Of a stretch of 64,000 nt of DNA, positions 17,642 to 26,550 are shown one piece after another. A model generated the notes under the pieces. That model was given only the letters and a program-made list of their open reading frames with translations. It did no database searches and was not told the DNA's origin. This DNA is from Ramlibacter sp. (lineage in GTDB: Bacteria > Pseudomonadota > Gammaproteobacteria > Burkholderiales > Burkholderiaceae_C). The stretch's first letter is position 1. Every line of letters begins with the position of its first letter. The DNA is taken from positions 2,170,001 to 2,234,000 of the forward strand of contig JAHBZM010000001.1 of assembly GCA_019635435.1 (NCBI GenBank), written 5' to 3'. A program made the translations under genes and the position numbers.

Positions 17642-17920
17642 ATGCTTTGGCTGACCATTTTTCTCGGAGGCGCTCTTGTGTGGGCAGGCATTGATGCCTT
17701 GTTGCACCTGGGGGCGCCGCAATACTTGACCAAGCGGGAAATTGCGGAGGCGGTGTATGGCGATGGTGCGCCACAGATGTCGGAACGCGGTGAGCACTAT
17801 GCTCGCAGACGCCTGATCGTGCAGGACTCTTCCCTCGCGACGTTGATTGCATGGTTGTTCATTGTTGCGGGCCTGGCGTCAGTCATCGGTGCAATATGGT
17901 TGCTTTTACAAACCTGGTAG
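17642..17920 (+). CDS. Hypothetical two-helix membrane protein
   Basis: A 92-residue protein with a hydrophobic N-terminus (MLWLTIFLGGALVWAGIDAL) and a C-terminal membrane helix (LIAWLFIVAGLASVIGAIWLLL). The loop between them is charged (KREIAEAVYGD, HYARRRLIVQD). No family is recognised. It is followed 50 nt later by another small membrane protein of similar layout. Confidence 0.6.
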   Translation: MLWLTIFLGGALVWAGIDALLHLGAPQYLTKREIAEAVYGDGAPQMSERGEHYARRRLIVQDSSLATLIAWLFIVAGLASVIGAIWLLLQTW

Positions 17921-17970
17921 CTGGTTCCCTGCGGCGGCTTGCCGAGTCGGCTGGATGCGAGTGTTGACCC

Positions 17971-18234
17971 ATGGACGATTTTCTTGCGCTCGCTGCGTGG
18001 CTCGTCGTGGAAGTCGTGCTCATTCAAACGGGGAGGGTCGCGGTGTGGTTTGCCACACTTGGCCGCTGGCGCGGGGAGCGCATCACCGAAAACGAGGGGC
18101 GCATCCACGGGCCGGCGGGCGCACTTTCGTTCGTGCGGGAAGGCCGTCGAATCGTGACCGCCAGCGGCATGCTATTTGCCGGAATCCTTTTCTACGCTGC
18201 GCTTGTCCTTTTTCTCCTCGCTTGGGCCAGATGA
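17971..18234 (+). CDS. Hypothetical two-helix membrane protein
   Basis: An 87-residue protein with hydrophobic segments at about residues 5-22 and 63-85 around a basic loop (WRGERITENEGRIHGPAGALSFVREGRRIV). It resembles its upstream neighbour in layout (helix, charged loop, helix) but not in sequence. No family is recognised. It ends the run of rightward small genes that began at 15453. Confidence 0.6.
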   Translation: MDDFLALAAWLVVEVVLIQTGRVAVWFATLGRWRGERITENEGRIHGPAGALSFVREGRRIVTASGMLFAGILFYAALVLFLLAWAR

Positions 18235-18385
18235 TCCGAGCAAGATCTTCGGCCAGTCACAAGCGGAGCAGGGCCTCGACCCGTTGACGGGGGCCAATAC
18301 CGGAAGCTGCAGGCACTTGGAACGCTTGCTCCCGTCGCGGCTCGGCGCAGTCGTCCTACGCCGCAAGAGGCTTCCGAGGCTCGCT

Positions 18386-18802
18386 TCAGGTCTGAGCTTC
18401 GCTCGGCATGGACGCCGGGTCCATCCAGAGCGCGGCCCACAGGTGGCCGTCGGGGTCGGCAAGGTCGCGGGTGTACATGAAGCCCAGGTCCTCGGCCGGG
18501 TTCGCATCCGCCTGACCTCCATGGGCCGCCGCGGCAAGGTTCATCGCGTCCACGGCGCCGCGGCTTTCCAGCGCGAGCGAGAGCATCATCGCGCTGCTCC
18601 CGGCCGGCGGGAACGGCCGCTGCGTGAACGTGCGCCACTTGGCGTGGCTGACCAGCATCACCTGGATGGCCTCGCTCCACACCATGCAGGCGGAGGCGTC
18701 GTCGCTGAATTGCGGGTTCTGGCTGAAGCCCAGCGCCGTGTAGAAGGCGATGGAGGCCTTGAGGTCGGTGACCGGCAGGCTGATGAAGATCATCTTTGTC
18801 AT
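18386..18802 (-). CDS. VOC-family protein (glyoxalase/bleomycin-resistance-like)
   Basis: A 138-residue protein starting MTKMIFISLPVTDLKASIAFYTALGF, the classical first beta-alpha-beta module of VOC proteins, and ending with FMYTRDLADPDGHLWAALWMD, the second metal-ligand module. Start 18802 is chosen because it gives the normal VOC N-terminus; open frame extends upstream. Substrate unknown; this subgroup is often annotated as a glyoxalase or lactoylglutathione-lyase relative without evidence. Confidence 0.85.
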   Translation of the reverse strand: MTKMIFISLPVTDLKASIAFYTALGFSQNPQFSDDASACMVWSEAIQVMLVSHAKWRTFTQRPFPPAGSSAMMLSLALESRGAVDAMNLAAAAHGGQADANPAEDLGFMYTRDLADPDGHLWAALWMDPASMPSEAQT

Positions 18803-18912
18803 GGGGTTTCCTTGGTGTGTGTCTGGGGGCTGGAGCCTCCGCACGGGCAGAGCCTCACCCCTACGACGATCGACCCACGCCGGAATCGACAAATGGCCGG
18901 ACCGGCACCGCC

Positions 18913-20019
18913 TCAGGGTTGGGCGGAGATGTAGCCGGCAAAGCGGGACAGGAAGTCGTGGATGTGCAGGGTGCCCTGGTAGTAGCGGCCCCAGCTGAAT
19001 ACCCGCATCTGCACCTGGCGGCCATGGATGACGAGGATCTGCACTGCAACGTAGTGCAGGTACTGGTCTTCGGAGAGGCTGGTCCTCATCCGGCCGCCGT
19101 TGAGCGCGTTGAGGATGCCCGGGTCGATGGCGATGATCACAAAATGGTGCTGGCCCAGCTTGTTGCAGGCTTCCTGCAGGGTTTTCAACTTGACCAGGTA
19201 GCCATGCGCGTCCTCGGCCTCGAAGGCGGTCTTGGTCGAAGGCTTGATCGAACCATGGGTGTCGATCTTCTGGACCAGGCGCGACAGGCTGATGGCATCG
19301 TCATGCTCGTAGGACCGCGGGCGCATGTGGCTTTGTATGTTGCGGAAGCTGATGCGGTCGACAACGTTGGTGAAGCCCATCTTGCGCAGCGTGCCCGCCA
19401 GCAGGGTGGGTTGGGTGCCCTGAACGGCGGCCGACAGGACGCCGGGCACGTGGGACACGTCCAGCGCGTTGCGGATGCTGGCCAGCGCCACGTAGTCCAC
19501 CTCCTTCATGCCGTCCGGAATGGGCGCTGCCTTGATCTGCGGGATCGGTTCGATCAGCGAATCCCGCAGGTGGCCCACGCCGGTGGTGACGAGGTCAATG
19601 CAGAACGACACATAGTGTTCCGGGCTCCTCTGCGCGTACAGGAACAGCAGGCTGGCCTGCCCGCAAAAATCCACCTCGGCCTGGTTGATGTCCTGGGGGC
19701 GCGCAACGCGGATCGCAAGCTGCAGTGCAAACTGCAGCGGGTTGACGTTGGTGAAAAACGAGTTCCACGGAAACTCGTTGCGGAACTCCAGCAATTCGAT
19801 GGCATCGATCAGGCCCGGCCGCGGCGGATTGATTTCCTGAAGGATGGCTTTCCAGGTGGTCAGGAAGTTCACCAGTTCTGGTTGTGTGGGTGTGACGTAC
19901 CCCGGATCGGCGAGGGTCGCGCAGACAGTATTGATGGCGATGTTCACGGGCCTCGTGTGGTTGCGGATCAGCGCCAGTTGCGTGGTGCAGTAATTCTGGA
20001 GGGTGGCAAGGGTCATCAT
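18913..20019 (-). CDS. Predicted papain-like cysteine peptidase-fold protein, unknown function
   Basis: A 368-residue protein without signal peptide or membrane segments. The central block FCGQASLLFLYAQ has Cys119 at the start of a helix, in the style of papain-like (CA clan) nucleophiles. It continues with PEHYVSFCIDLVTTGVGHL and VDYVALASIRNALD. Near the C-terminus, LHYVAVQIL (His322) and RVFSWGRYY (343-344) fit the His and Trp-Gly positions of that fold. I recall similar C-G-x-A...Y-x-x-x-x-x-D-L-x-x-x-G blocks in secreted-toxin contexts, but no search was possible. It is flanked by unrelated genes, with no secretion system nearby. Confidence 0.45.
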   Translation of the reverse strand: MMTLATLQNYCTTQLALIRNHTRPVNIAINTVCATLADPGYVTPTQPELVNFLTTWKAILQEINPPRPGLIDAIELLEFRNEFPWNSFFTNVNPLQFALQLAIRVARPQDINQAEVDFCGQASLLFLYAQRSPEHYVSFCIDLVTTGVGHLRDSLIEPIPQIKAAPIPDGMKEVDYVALASIRNALDVSHVPGVLSAAVQGTQPTLLAGTLRKMGFTNVVDRISFRNIQSHMRPRSYEHDDAISLSRLVQKIDTHGSIKPSTKTAFEAEDAHGYLVKLKTLQEACNKLGQHHFVIIAIDPGILNALNGGRMRTSLSEDQYLHYVAVQILVIHGRQVQMRVFSWGRYYQGTLHIHDFLSRFAGYISAQP

Positions 20020-20125
20020 GGCGGCGGCCTGGCGGTGTCACTGGGTGCGCCGCAGGGTAAAAGCCGTCTGCGCCGGGGTCAATCCTGTCAACCTTGACAG
20101 GTGGGGGCCGGAAAAGCACGCTGGA

Positions 20126-20174
20126 CGCTATATTTTGTATAGCGCCCAATGCCCGCCAGTCCTGGACTACAGCC
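20126..20174 (+). repeat. Dispersed stem-loop repeat, copy B
   Basis: The hairpin CGCTATA-TTTTG-TATAGCG (20126-20144) is followed by GCCCGCCAGTCCTGGACTAC and AGCC, nearly identical to copies at 8012-8070 and 28665-28722. The right end overlaps the 3' end of the leftward AraC-type gene and supplies its TAG stop codon (20167-20169). Confidence 0.85.
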
Positions 20175-21012
20175 CGATCTTGTTCTGAAAATGGCTGGGC
20201 GACTGCCCCATGGCGCTCTTGAACATGGCGCTGAAGGCGCTGTCACTGGCGTAGCCGCTGGCGGCGGCCACCTGGCTCACCGGTGCGCCGCGCGCGAGCA
20301 TGGGCAGGGCGTGCGCCAGGATCACCTGCTGGCGCCACTGCTGGTAGCTGGTGCCCAGCTCCTCGCGGAACAACCGGGCCACGGTGCGCTCGCTAGCGCC
20401 AAAGTCGCTGGCCCATTCGGCCAGGGTGGCGCGCTCGGCCGGCGCGTGCACGATGGCGTCGCACAGCGCGCGCAGGCGCTTGTCGCCCGACTGCGGGTGC
20501 GGCATGGGCACGCCCAGCGGCAGCGCATCGGCGTGGCCGATTTCCTCCATCACCAGCTGGGTCAGGGCCTGCTCGCGGGCCGGCGTGAGGGGGCTGCCCG
20601 CGGGCGCGTCCAGGGCCTGGATCAGCTCGCGCAGCAGCGGGGTCACGCCGATCATGCGGCAGGCGTCCCAGCCGGCGGGCGTGACCACCGGGTCCATGTA
20701 GAGCGTGCGGAATTCGGCCGACTCGAGCACATGGATGGCGTGGCGGGCCCCCGGGGCGATCCACACGGCGCGTGATGGCGGCACGATGTAGGTCACCTCG
20801 TCGCCCGATCCCGGCGTGCTGGAGGCAATCACTTGCAGCATGCCGCTGGCGCTGTAGGCCAGCTGGGCCCAGGCGTGATGGTGCGGCTCGAAGTGGGTGT
20901 CGGCGGTCATGGTGCGCGCGCGCACCCGCACCGGGCGCCTCGGGTCGGGCCGGAAGGGGTCGGTGTCGCCCACCGGCATCAGGCGGGGCGGGGCATGGCT
21001 GGCGCGGGTCAT
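20167..21012 (-). CDS. AraC-family transcriptional regulator
   Basis: A 281-residue regulator. The N-terminal cupin part has HFEPHHHAWAQLAYSASGMLQV and YIVPPSRAVWIAPGARHAIHV. The C-terminal AraC domain spans about residues 180-278 with ERTVARLFREELGTSYQQWRQQ and VAAASGYASDSAFSAMFKSAMGQSPSHF. Start 21012 is preferred over an upstream one that would invade the divergent transporter gene. It probably controls that MFS gene, which begins 79 nt away. Confidence 0.92.
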   Translation of the reverse strand: MTRASHAPPRLMPVGDTDPFRPDPRRPVRVRARTMTADTHFEPHHHAWAQLAYSASGMLQVIASSTPGSGDEVTYIVPPSRAVWIAPGARHAIHVLESAEFRTLYMDPVVTPAGWDACRMIGVTPLLRELIQALDAPAGSPLTPAREQALTQLVMEEIGHADALPLGVPMPHPQSGDKRLRALCDAIVHAPAERATLAEWASDFGASERTVARLFREELGTSYQQWRQQVILAHALPMLARGAPVSQVAAASGYASDSAFSAMFKSAMGQSPSHFQNKIGL

Positions 21013-21091
21013 GGCGGGATGGCTGGAATTCGATGAAACATGGCGTTCCGTCGTGTTCCGGAAATCGCACCCCGAGTCTACGATAGCCGCC

Positions 21092-22345
21092 ATGAACCCT
21101 TCCACCACCCTGAATGTGCCGCCTGGCGGCGCCATCAGCCTGCGCCAGGACGCGGGCGTGATCGGCCTTGTGGGCCTGGCCCACATGATCAGCCACTACA
21201 GCCAGCTGCTGCTGGCGCCCCTGTTCCCCTGGCTCAAGGACGCCCTGCATGCGAGCTACACCGAGCTGGGCTTCCTGATGACGGTGTTTTTTGTGGTGTC
21301 GTGCGCGGTGCAGGCGGCCTCGGGCTTTCTGGTGGACCGCTATGGCCCGCGGCCCATCCTGTTCGCGGGCCTGGCGCTGCTGGGCGGGGCCGCGTTTGGC
21401 TACGCGGCCAGCACCGGTTACTGGATGATGGCGTTCTTCTCTATCGTGGCGGGCATTGGCAACGGGGTGTTCCACCCGGTGGACTACACCTTGCTCAACC
21501 GCAAGGTCAGCGCGCCGCGGCTGGGCCATGCCTACAGCTTCCACGGGATCACGGGCAGCCTGGGCTGGGCGCTGGCGCCGGCCATGCTGGTGCCGCTGGC
21601 GCTGGCGTTCTCCTGGCGGGTGGCGCTGGTGGGCGCGGGCATGCTGGCCTATGGGGTGCTGGCCGTGCTCTGGTTTCACCGCGACAAGCTCAGCCTGCCC
21701 GCCGCCGCGCCAGCCACTGCCAGCCGGGCCGCCGGCCAGCCTGCGGGCGAGGGCAGCTTTGATTTCCTGCGCATCCCGGCGGTGTGGATGTGTTTTGCGT
21801 TCTTCTTTTTCTACGCCATCGTGATCAGCGTGGTGCAGGCCTTTGCGCCCGAGGCCGCGCGCCAGTTGCACGGCGTGCCGCTGGCGCTGGCGGCCATGTG
21901 CCTCACGGTCTACATGGTGTGCAGCGCAGGCGGCATGGTGCTGGGGGGCTTTCTGGCCGCCGACCCGTCGCGCTGCGAGCGCATCGTGGGCATGGCGTTT
22001 GGCGTGGCGGCCATGTTTGCCCTGACCCTGGGCCTGGCCGACCTGCCCGCGCTCATGGTGCCGGTGCTGTTTGGCGTGATGGGGTTTGCCTCGGGCATCG
22101 CGGGGCCCTCGCGCGACCTGCTGGTCAAGAAGTCCACGCCTGACAACGCCACGGGACGGGTCTACGGCGTGGTGTACGCGGGGCTGGACATTGGCCAGGC
22201 TGCGGCGCCGCTGATGTTCGGCGCCCTGATGGACCAGCATCGCTACAGCGCCGTGCTGGTCGGGCTGGCCGTGGTGCAGGGGGTGCTGATTGCCAGTGCC
22301 TTCAACGTGCGCAAGGTGCGGCGCACCGCGCTGGTGCCGGCCTGA
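21092..22345 (+). CDS. MFS transporter
   Basis: A 417-residue major facilitator with about 12 hydrophobic segments. The loop after helix 2 carries DRYGPRP. The opening GLVGLAHMISHYSQLLLAPLFPWLK resembles the Fsr-like (fosmidomycin-resistance) branch. ATG 21092 is used because it gives a normal cytoplasmic N-terminus and leaves room for a divergent promoter with the AraC gene. Substrate unknown; efflux under AraC control is the simplest guess. Confidence 0.88.
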   Translation: MNPSTTLNVPPGGAISLRQDAGVIGLVGLAHMISHYSQLLLAPLFPWLKDALHASYTELGFLMTVFFVVSCAVQAASGFLVDRYGPRPILFAGLALLGGAAFGYAASTGYWMMAFFSIVAGIGNGVFHPVDYTLLNRKVSAPRLGHAYSFHGITGSLGWALAPAMLVPLALAFSWRVALVGAGMLAYGVLAVLWFHRDKLSLPAAAPATASRAAGQPAGEGSFDFLRIPAVWMCFAFFFFYAIVISVVQAFAPEAARQLHGVPLALAAMCLTVYMVCSAGGMVLGGFLAADPSRCERIVGMAFGVAAMFALTLGLADLPALMVPVLFGVMGFASGIAGPSRDLLVKKSTPDNATGRVYGVVYAGLDIGQAAAPLMFGALMDQHRYSAVLVGLAVVQGVLIASAFNVRKVRRTALVPA

Positions 22346-22373
22346 CGCGCCGGGCCGCAGCGCCACTGCAGCG

Positions 22374-22652
22374 CTACTTCTTCAGCGAGTCCATCATGCT
22401 GTCGAGGTTGAACGGGTGCCAGTTGTCCGGCAGGCCGGCGATGGTCTCGCGGGCCCGGAACTCGGCGCTCTCAAGTGCCTGGCTCTCGGTGGAATACAGG
22501 TGGTAGCTGCGCACCTTGTGCTGTGCGTTGATGTTGTGCACCGAGTCGGGCTTGGCAATGCAGATCTTGGCGAAGCCGACAAACTCGGTTCCGCTCTCCA
22601 CGGTGTAGGCGGCGATGAAGTAACCCTTGACCGGGCCGGTGATGCGTTCCAT
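22374..22652 (-). CDS. Conserved hypothetical small protein
   Basis: A 92-residue soluble protein starting MERITGPVKGYFIAAYTVE, with strand-rich sequence and a C-terminal LPDNWHPFNLDSMMDSLKK. No signal peptide. No named family is recognised. It is convergent with the MFS gene (28-nt gap) and divergent from the bactofilin gene. Confidence 0.7.
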   Translation of the reverse strand: MERITGPVKGYFIAAYTVESGTEFVGFAKICIAKPDSVHNINAQHKVRSYHLYSTESQALESAEFRARETIAGLPDNWHPFNLDSMMDSLKK

Positions 22653-22828
22653 GTTGGGATGTGGGGGTGTCTCGCTCGAGTATCAATCATAGGCAGCGCC
22701 CGCGGGTGGGTGCAAGGTAACACGCTGCGGGCGACTCAACTTATTTGGTTACCGAACTTGCGTGCCCATCGCCCCATGTAAGCAGGGGGGCCCGTACCAT
22801 CAATGCACCTTACACAGGAGATTCATAG

Positions 22829-23386
22829 ATGGCAATGCAGAGCCCTTTTTTCAACAAGCGCGAGACCGATCCTTTCAACCCCCGCCACGTCAGCCCGAAT
22901 GCCGGCGCCGCCAGTGGCGCCAGCAGCCTGCAGGGTGGGGCAACGGCATCGCACGCGGCGTCCGGCGCCACCGGCGTGCAGGCTGGCACGGCCGCGGGAA
23001 AAGAGGGTGAAAGCAAACTCACGGTGGGCCCCAACATCAAGCTGCGCGGCGTGGAAATCACCGACTGCGACACGCTGGTGGTGGAGGGTTCGGTCGAAGC
23101 CACCATGGATTCACGCGTGATCCAGATTTCGGAGCGCGGGGCATTCAAGGGCTCCGCTGAAATCGACATCGCCGAAATCCGCGGCGAGTTCGACGGCAGC
23201 CTCACGGTGCGCCAGAAGCTCATGATCTATTCCACGGGCAAGGTCACGGGCAAGATCCGCTACGGCAAGGTGGTGATCGAAGAGGGTGGCCAGCTTTCGG
23301 GCGAGATCAGCTTTGGTACGCAGCCTGCGGCCCGGCCGGCCGTGCCCCTGAAACCCATCTCGACGAGTTCGATCATCGCCGCCTGA
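22829..23386 (+). CDS. Bactofilin (polymer-forming cytoskeletal protein)
   Basis: A 185-residue protein. An unstructured N-terminal tail of about 65 residues (MAMQSPFFNKRETDPFNPRH, then Gly/Ala/Ser-rich) precedes the right-handed beta-helix domain from SKLTVGPNIKLRGVEI to GGQLSGEISFGT. Repeating hydrophobic rungs such as LVVEGSVEATMDSRVIQISERGAFKGSAEIDIAEIRGEFDG are typical of DUF583 bactofilins, which polymerise without nucleotide and act in cell shape and envelope localisation. A good ribosome binding site (AGGAG) precedes the ATG. No peptidase or stalk gene is adjacent. Confidence 0.93.
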   Translation: MAMQSPFFNKRETDPFNPRHVSPNAGAASGASSLQGGATASHAASGATGVQAGTAAGKEGESKLTVGPNIKLRGVEITDCDTLVVEGSVEATMDSRVIQISERGAFKGSAEIDIAEIRGEFDGSLTVRQKLMIYSTGKVTGKIRYGKVVIEEGGQLSGEISFGTQPAARPAVPLKPISTSSIIAA

Positions 23387-23399
23387 GGGGGCTGGCCAG

Positions 23400-23435
23400 G
23401 GCCTTTTCCCGTGGAAGCCGCATGAGAAAAAGGCC
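23400..23435. terminator. Possible stem-loop terminator after the bactofilin gene
   Basis: Inverted arms GGCCTTTT and AAAAAGGCC flank a loop of about 20 nt, 14 nt after the bactofilin stop. The stem is short and the downstream U-run weak, so it may only be a stabilising hairpin. Confidence 0.4.
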
Positions 23436-23568
23436 GCGCCGGTGTGACATTGTGTGAGGCGTGCTGGTTTGTGTTGCGGGCACGACGCAATTGCGCGGCC
23501 CGGCTTATCAGTGGCCGTATTGGCTTGCATAATCAGTTTTTCAACTGACATTGACCTGCAGTCAAAAC

Positions 23569-26118
23569 ATGGCGGAAACCTCACCTCTGTTGCGGCAATG
23601 CATCGACGACGTGACCGCACGCGCGCCCGATGTTCTTGACCGCGTGATCGAGGCGGCCCTGCCCGAACTGCAGGCGGCGGAAAACAAGAGCCGCGAGGTC
23701 GCCCAGCGTGACCGCCTGGGGCTGGCCTGGCGCGGCCTGCTCCAGCACAAGGCGGCGTGGATGCGCGCCTTCCCCGGGGTTCTCAAGAAGCGCCTGATCG
23801 CTGCTGGCGCCCAGGGGGGCGACGCCGCCCCCGGTCTGGCCCGGGCGTCAGGGCTGGGCGAGCTGTCCCTGGTGGACGATGGCAAGGTGGTGGAGTCGCT
23901 CGAATCGGCGCGGCTGCTGCAGGACCTGCTGCCCGCCGTGGAGCATGAGCTCGCGGCGCTTGATGTGCTCATGAGCTCGGTGGTGGGCCAGGACGTGATC
24001 CGCCCCGAACTCAACCCGCTGCGGCCCGAGATTTTTGCTCAGGCGCTGCGCGAACTGCTGGCGCCTTCGGAGCCCGAGGCCGAGATCCGATCCATCTGGC
24101 TGCGTTATCTGGCCAAACCCCTGGGCGCCGAACTCAAGCTGCTCTACCCCGCCATGGTGGACCTGCTGCAACGCGCCCATGTGCGCGAGGCCGGCTACCG
24201 GCTGCGTTTGATGGCCAATGTGCAGGTACCGGCGCGTGCCATGCCGGCGGCAGCGGGCATGGGGGGCGGCGGGAGCGGCGGCGGCGGTTCAGGTTCGGGG
24301 GGTGGTTCTGGCACCGGCCAGGGCTATGGTGGCGGCCCGGGCGGTGCGAGCGGCTCCGGCGGCCTGGGTGACCTGCCCGCGATGCCGCAGCTTGGCCGGG
24401 CCCAGTCGGCCATCGGCCACCAGGTGTTTCACCAGTTTCTGGGGGGCGGCGGGCCGCGTTTTGACGCGCCGCTGGCACCGGGCTATTACCAGGCGGTGGA
24501 CGAGGAGCTGGCCGCCATTGACCGCGTGGCAGCCACGGCGCGGGTTGACGTGGCCGCCCAGCAGCAGCTTCATGCGCAGTACCGCAGCATGCCCGCGGTG
24601 GACCGGCCGGTGCGGCCAGTGGATGTTGGCAGCCACCTCAACGGCGATGGCTGGGGCAGTTTTGCCGCGGCCCACGAGCGCGACCGTGCGCTCATGCAGC
24701 TCAAGAAAAAGGCGCAGCAGGTCAACCAGGTGGTGGGGCTGGACGTGGTGCGCACCCTGGTCAACCAGGTGGCGCACGACCCGCTGCTGCTGGCGCCGGT
24801 GCGCGAGGCCGTGGTGGCGCTCGAGCCGGCGCTGCTGCAGCTGTCGCTGGACCACCCGCGCTTTTTTGCCGAGGACGACCATCCCGCCCGCCGCCTGATC
24901 GAGGCCGTGGCCCAGCGCAGCTTCCGCTACAACGACGAGTATTCGAGCGAGTTTGGCGAGTTCTTCGAGCCGGTGCAAAAAGCCTTCAGGGACCTCAGCG
25001 CCGCCGGCACCGACGACCCCCAGGCCTTTGGCAGTGCGCTGGTCAAGCTGCAGAAGACCTGGGACACGCATGACCAGCAGGAACTGGAGTCGCACGACAA
25101 CGGCCTGCAATCGATCCGCTTTGCCGAAGAGCGCCAGGCCATTGCCGACCAGATCGCCTGGGACCTGAGCCAGCGCTCGGACCTGGACAACGTGCCGGGC
25201 ATGATCCTGGACTTTCTCTACAGCGACTGGGCCCTGGTCATCGCCCACGCCAAGCTCGTCGACAAGCGCAACCAGCTGGACCCGGGGGGCTTTCGCACCG
25301 CGGTGTCCGACCTGCTGTGGAGCGTCAAGAAGGACGTGACGCTCAAGCGCCCGGTCAAGCTGATCGAGATGGTGCCCGGCCTGGTGTCCACGCTGCACGC
25401 GGGGCTTGACCTGCTGGGCAAGGAGCGCGAAGAGACCAAGCCGTTCTTTGACGCGCTGATGCGGCTGCACAACCCCGTGCTCAAGCTGCGGCGGGCGCGC
25501 TCGCGCCGCGAGGCGGCCGAGTCGGCCTCCGCGCCGCTGACCTCGTCGATGGCGCTGCTGGGCGGCGTGACGTCCATGTCCATGGACATCGACGAAACCC
25601 TGGCCGCCACCGAGGAGCAGCGCAGGCCGCGCAAGGCCGCGCAGCCCTGGCTGGGCCGCCACGAGCTGGACGCCGCGGGCTTTGAAGAAACCCTGCCCAC
25701 CGATTACGCCGAGCTCACCGCGTCCACCCGCCCGGCGGGCGCGGACCCGGCCGATGCGCAGGAGGGCGATGAGCCCGCCGCGCACGACATGGTGATGGCT
25801 GCCGATGAGGCCGGCGACAGCCAGGACCCTTCCTACATCCTCGACAGCCTGCACGAGGGCTCGTGGGTCGACCTGTACTCCAAGCGGCAGTGGCTGCGCG
25901 CCCAGCTCATCTGGGCCAGCACCAAGGGCACGCTGTTCATGTTTGTGAGCCGGGGCGGGCGGCCGCACTCCATGACCAAGCGCAGCTGCGAAAAGCTCAT
26001 TCGCGACCGCCTGTTGCGTCCGGTCAAAACCGGGGCCGTGGTGGACAAGGCCATGGCCGCCATTGCCGAGAGCGCGCGCACGGTGCCCAGGCCGGTGGCC
26101 GAGCCGCTGGCTGCCTGA
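23569..26118 (+). CDS. DUF1631 family protein
   Basis: An 849-residue cytoplasmic protein typical of betaproteobacterial DUF1631 members, sometimes wrongly labelled thymidine phosphorylase. Visible blocks are PLLRQCIDDVTARAPDVLDRVIEAALPEL at the start, EPEAEIRSIWLRYLAKPLGAELK, HPARRLIEAVAQRSFRYNDEYSSEF, and a C-terminal part with EGSWVDLYSKRQWLRAQLIWASTKGTLFMFVSRGGRPHSMTKR. A glycine/serine-rich linker is at about residues 230-268. ATG 23569 is preferred to a TTG 18 nt upstream. The C-terminal WVDLY...AQLIW region is reminiscent of PilZ-like domains, but its role is unknown. Confidence 0.88.
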   Translation: MAETSPLLRQCIDDVTARAPDVLDRVIEAALPELQAAENKSREVAQRDRLGLAWRGLLQHKAAWMRAFPGVLKKRLIAAGAQGGDAAPGLARASGLGELSLVDDGKVVESLESARLLQDLLPAVEHELAALDVLMSSVVGQDVIRPELNPLRPEIFAQALRELLAPSEPEAEIRSIWLRYLAKPLGAELKLLYPAMVDLLQRAHVREAGYRLRLMANVQVPARAMPAAAGMGGGGSGGGGSGSGGGSGTGQGYGGGPGGASGSGGLGDLPAMPQLGRAQSAIGHQVFHQFLGGGGPRFDAPLAPGYYQAVDEELAAIDRVAATARVDVAAQQQLHAQYRSMPAVDRPVRPVDVGSHLNGDGWGSFAAAHERDRALMQLKKKAQQVNQVVGLDVVRTLVNQVAHDPLLLAPVREAVVALEPALLQLSLDHPRFFAEDDHPARRLIEAVAQRSFRYNDEYSSEFGEFFEPVQKAFRDLSAAGTDDPQAFGSALVKLQKTWDTHDQQELESHDNGLQSIRFAEERQAIADQIAWDLSQRSDLDNVPGMILDFLYSDWALVIAHAKLVDKRNQLDPGGFRTAVSDLLWSVKKDVTLKRPVKLIEMVPGLVSTLHAGLDLLGKEREETKPFFDALMRLHNPVLKLRRARSRREAAESASAPLTSSMALLGGVTSMSMDIDETLAATEEQRRPRKAAQPWLGRHELDAAGFEETLPTDYAELTASTRPAGADPADAQEGDEPAAHDMVMAADEAGDSQDPSYILDSLHEGSWVDLYSKRQWLRAQLIWASTKGTLFMFVSRGGRPHSMTKRSCEKLIRDRLLRPVKTGAVVDKAMAAIAESARTVPRPVAEPLAA

Positions 26119-26198
26119 CGGCGGTCCATAGTTTCTCCTCAATCGTGCGGGATCATCGGGCCTTGGCGCGGGGTGGTCCTGCGCACAGGAGAACGCTC

Positions 26199-26546
26199 AT
26201 GAACCCCTTGCACACCGCACTGGCCGCCGCTTTGATCGGCCTGACGACGCTGGCGCAAGCCCAGGCCCAGCCACCGCGCGGCGGCCCGCCGCCCGAAGCC
26301 ATTGCCGCCTGCCAGGGCAAGGCCGCCAAGGCGGCCTGCACCTTCACGGGCCGCCAGGGCGAGGCGCTCACGGGGGTGTGCTTCCAGCCGCCGCCGCGTC
26401 GCGAGGCGGGTGCCGGTGCATCCACATCCGCGGGCGCCGCACCCACCGCCATGCCCATGGCGTGCCGGCCCGCCAATGCGCCTGCCGGTCCGCCTCAAGG
26501 GCAGGGAGGACCCGGGGGCCAGGACGGCCCGCCGCCGCGCAAGTAA
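26199..26546 (+). CDS. Small secreted Cys/Pro-rich protein, unknown function
   Basis: A 115-residue protein with a clear signal peptide (MNPLHTALAAALIGLTTLAQ, cut near AQA-QPP). The mature part has four cysteines in the pattern IAACQGKAAKAACTFTGRQG...GVCFQPP...MACRPANAPAG and a Gly/Pro-rich tail. Proteins with this Cys layout recur in Comamonadaceae but have no assigned role. A ribosome binding site (CAGGAG) precedes the ATG. Confidence 0.8.
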   Translation: MNPLHTALAAALIGLTTLAQAQAQPPRGGPPPEAIAACQGKAAKAACTFTGRQGEALTGVCFQPPPRREAGAGASTSAGAAPTAMPMACRPANAPAGPPQGQGGPGGQDGPPPRK

Positions 26547-26550
26547 CGCG

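Noticed and set aside
15453..18234. Integron cassette array (six small same-strand genes)
   Set aside because: The gaps between the genes contain no attC-like palindromes or core sites, and no integrase is visible.
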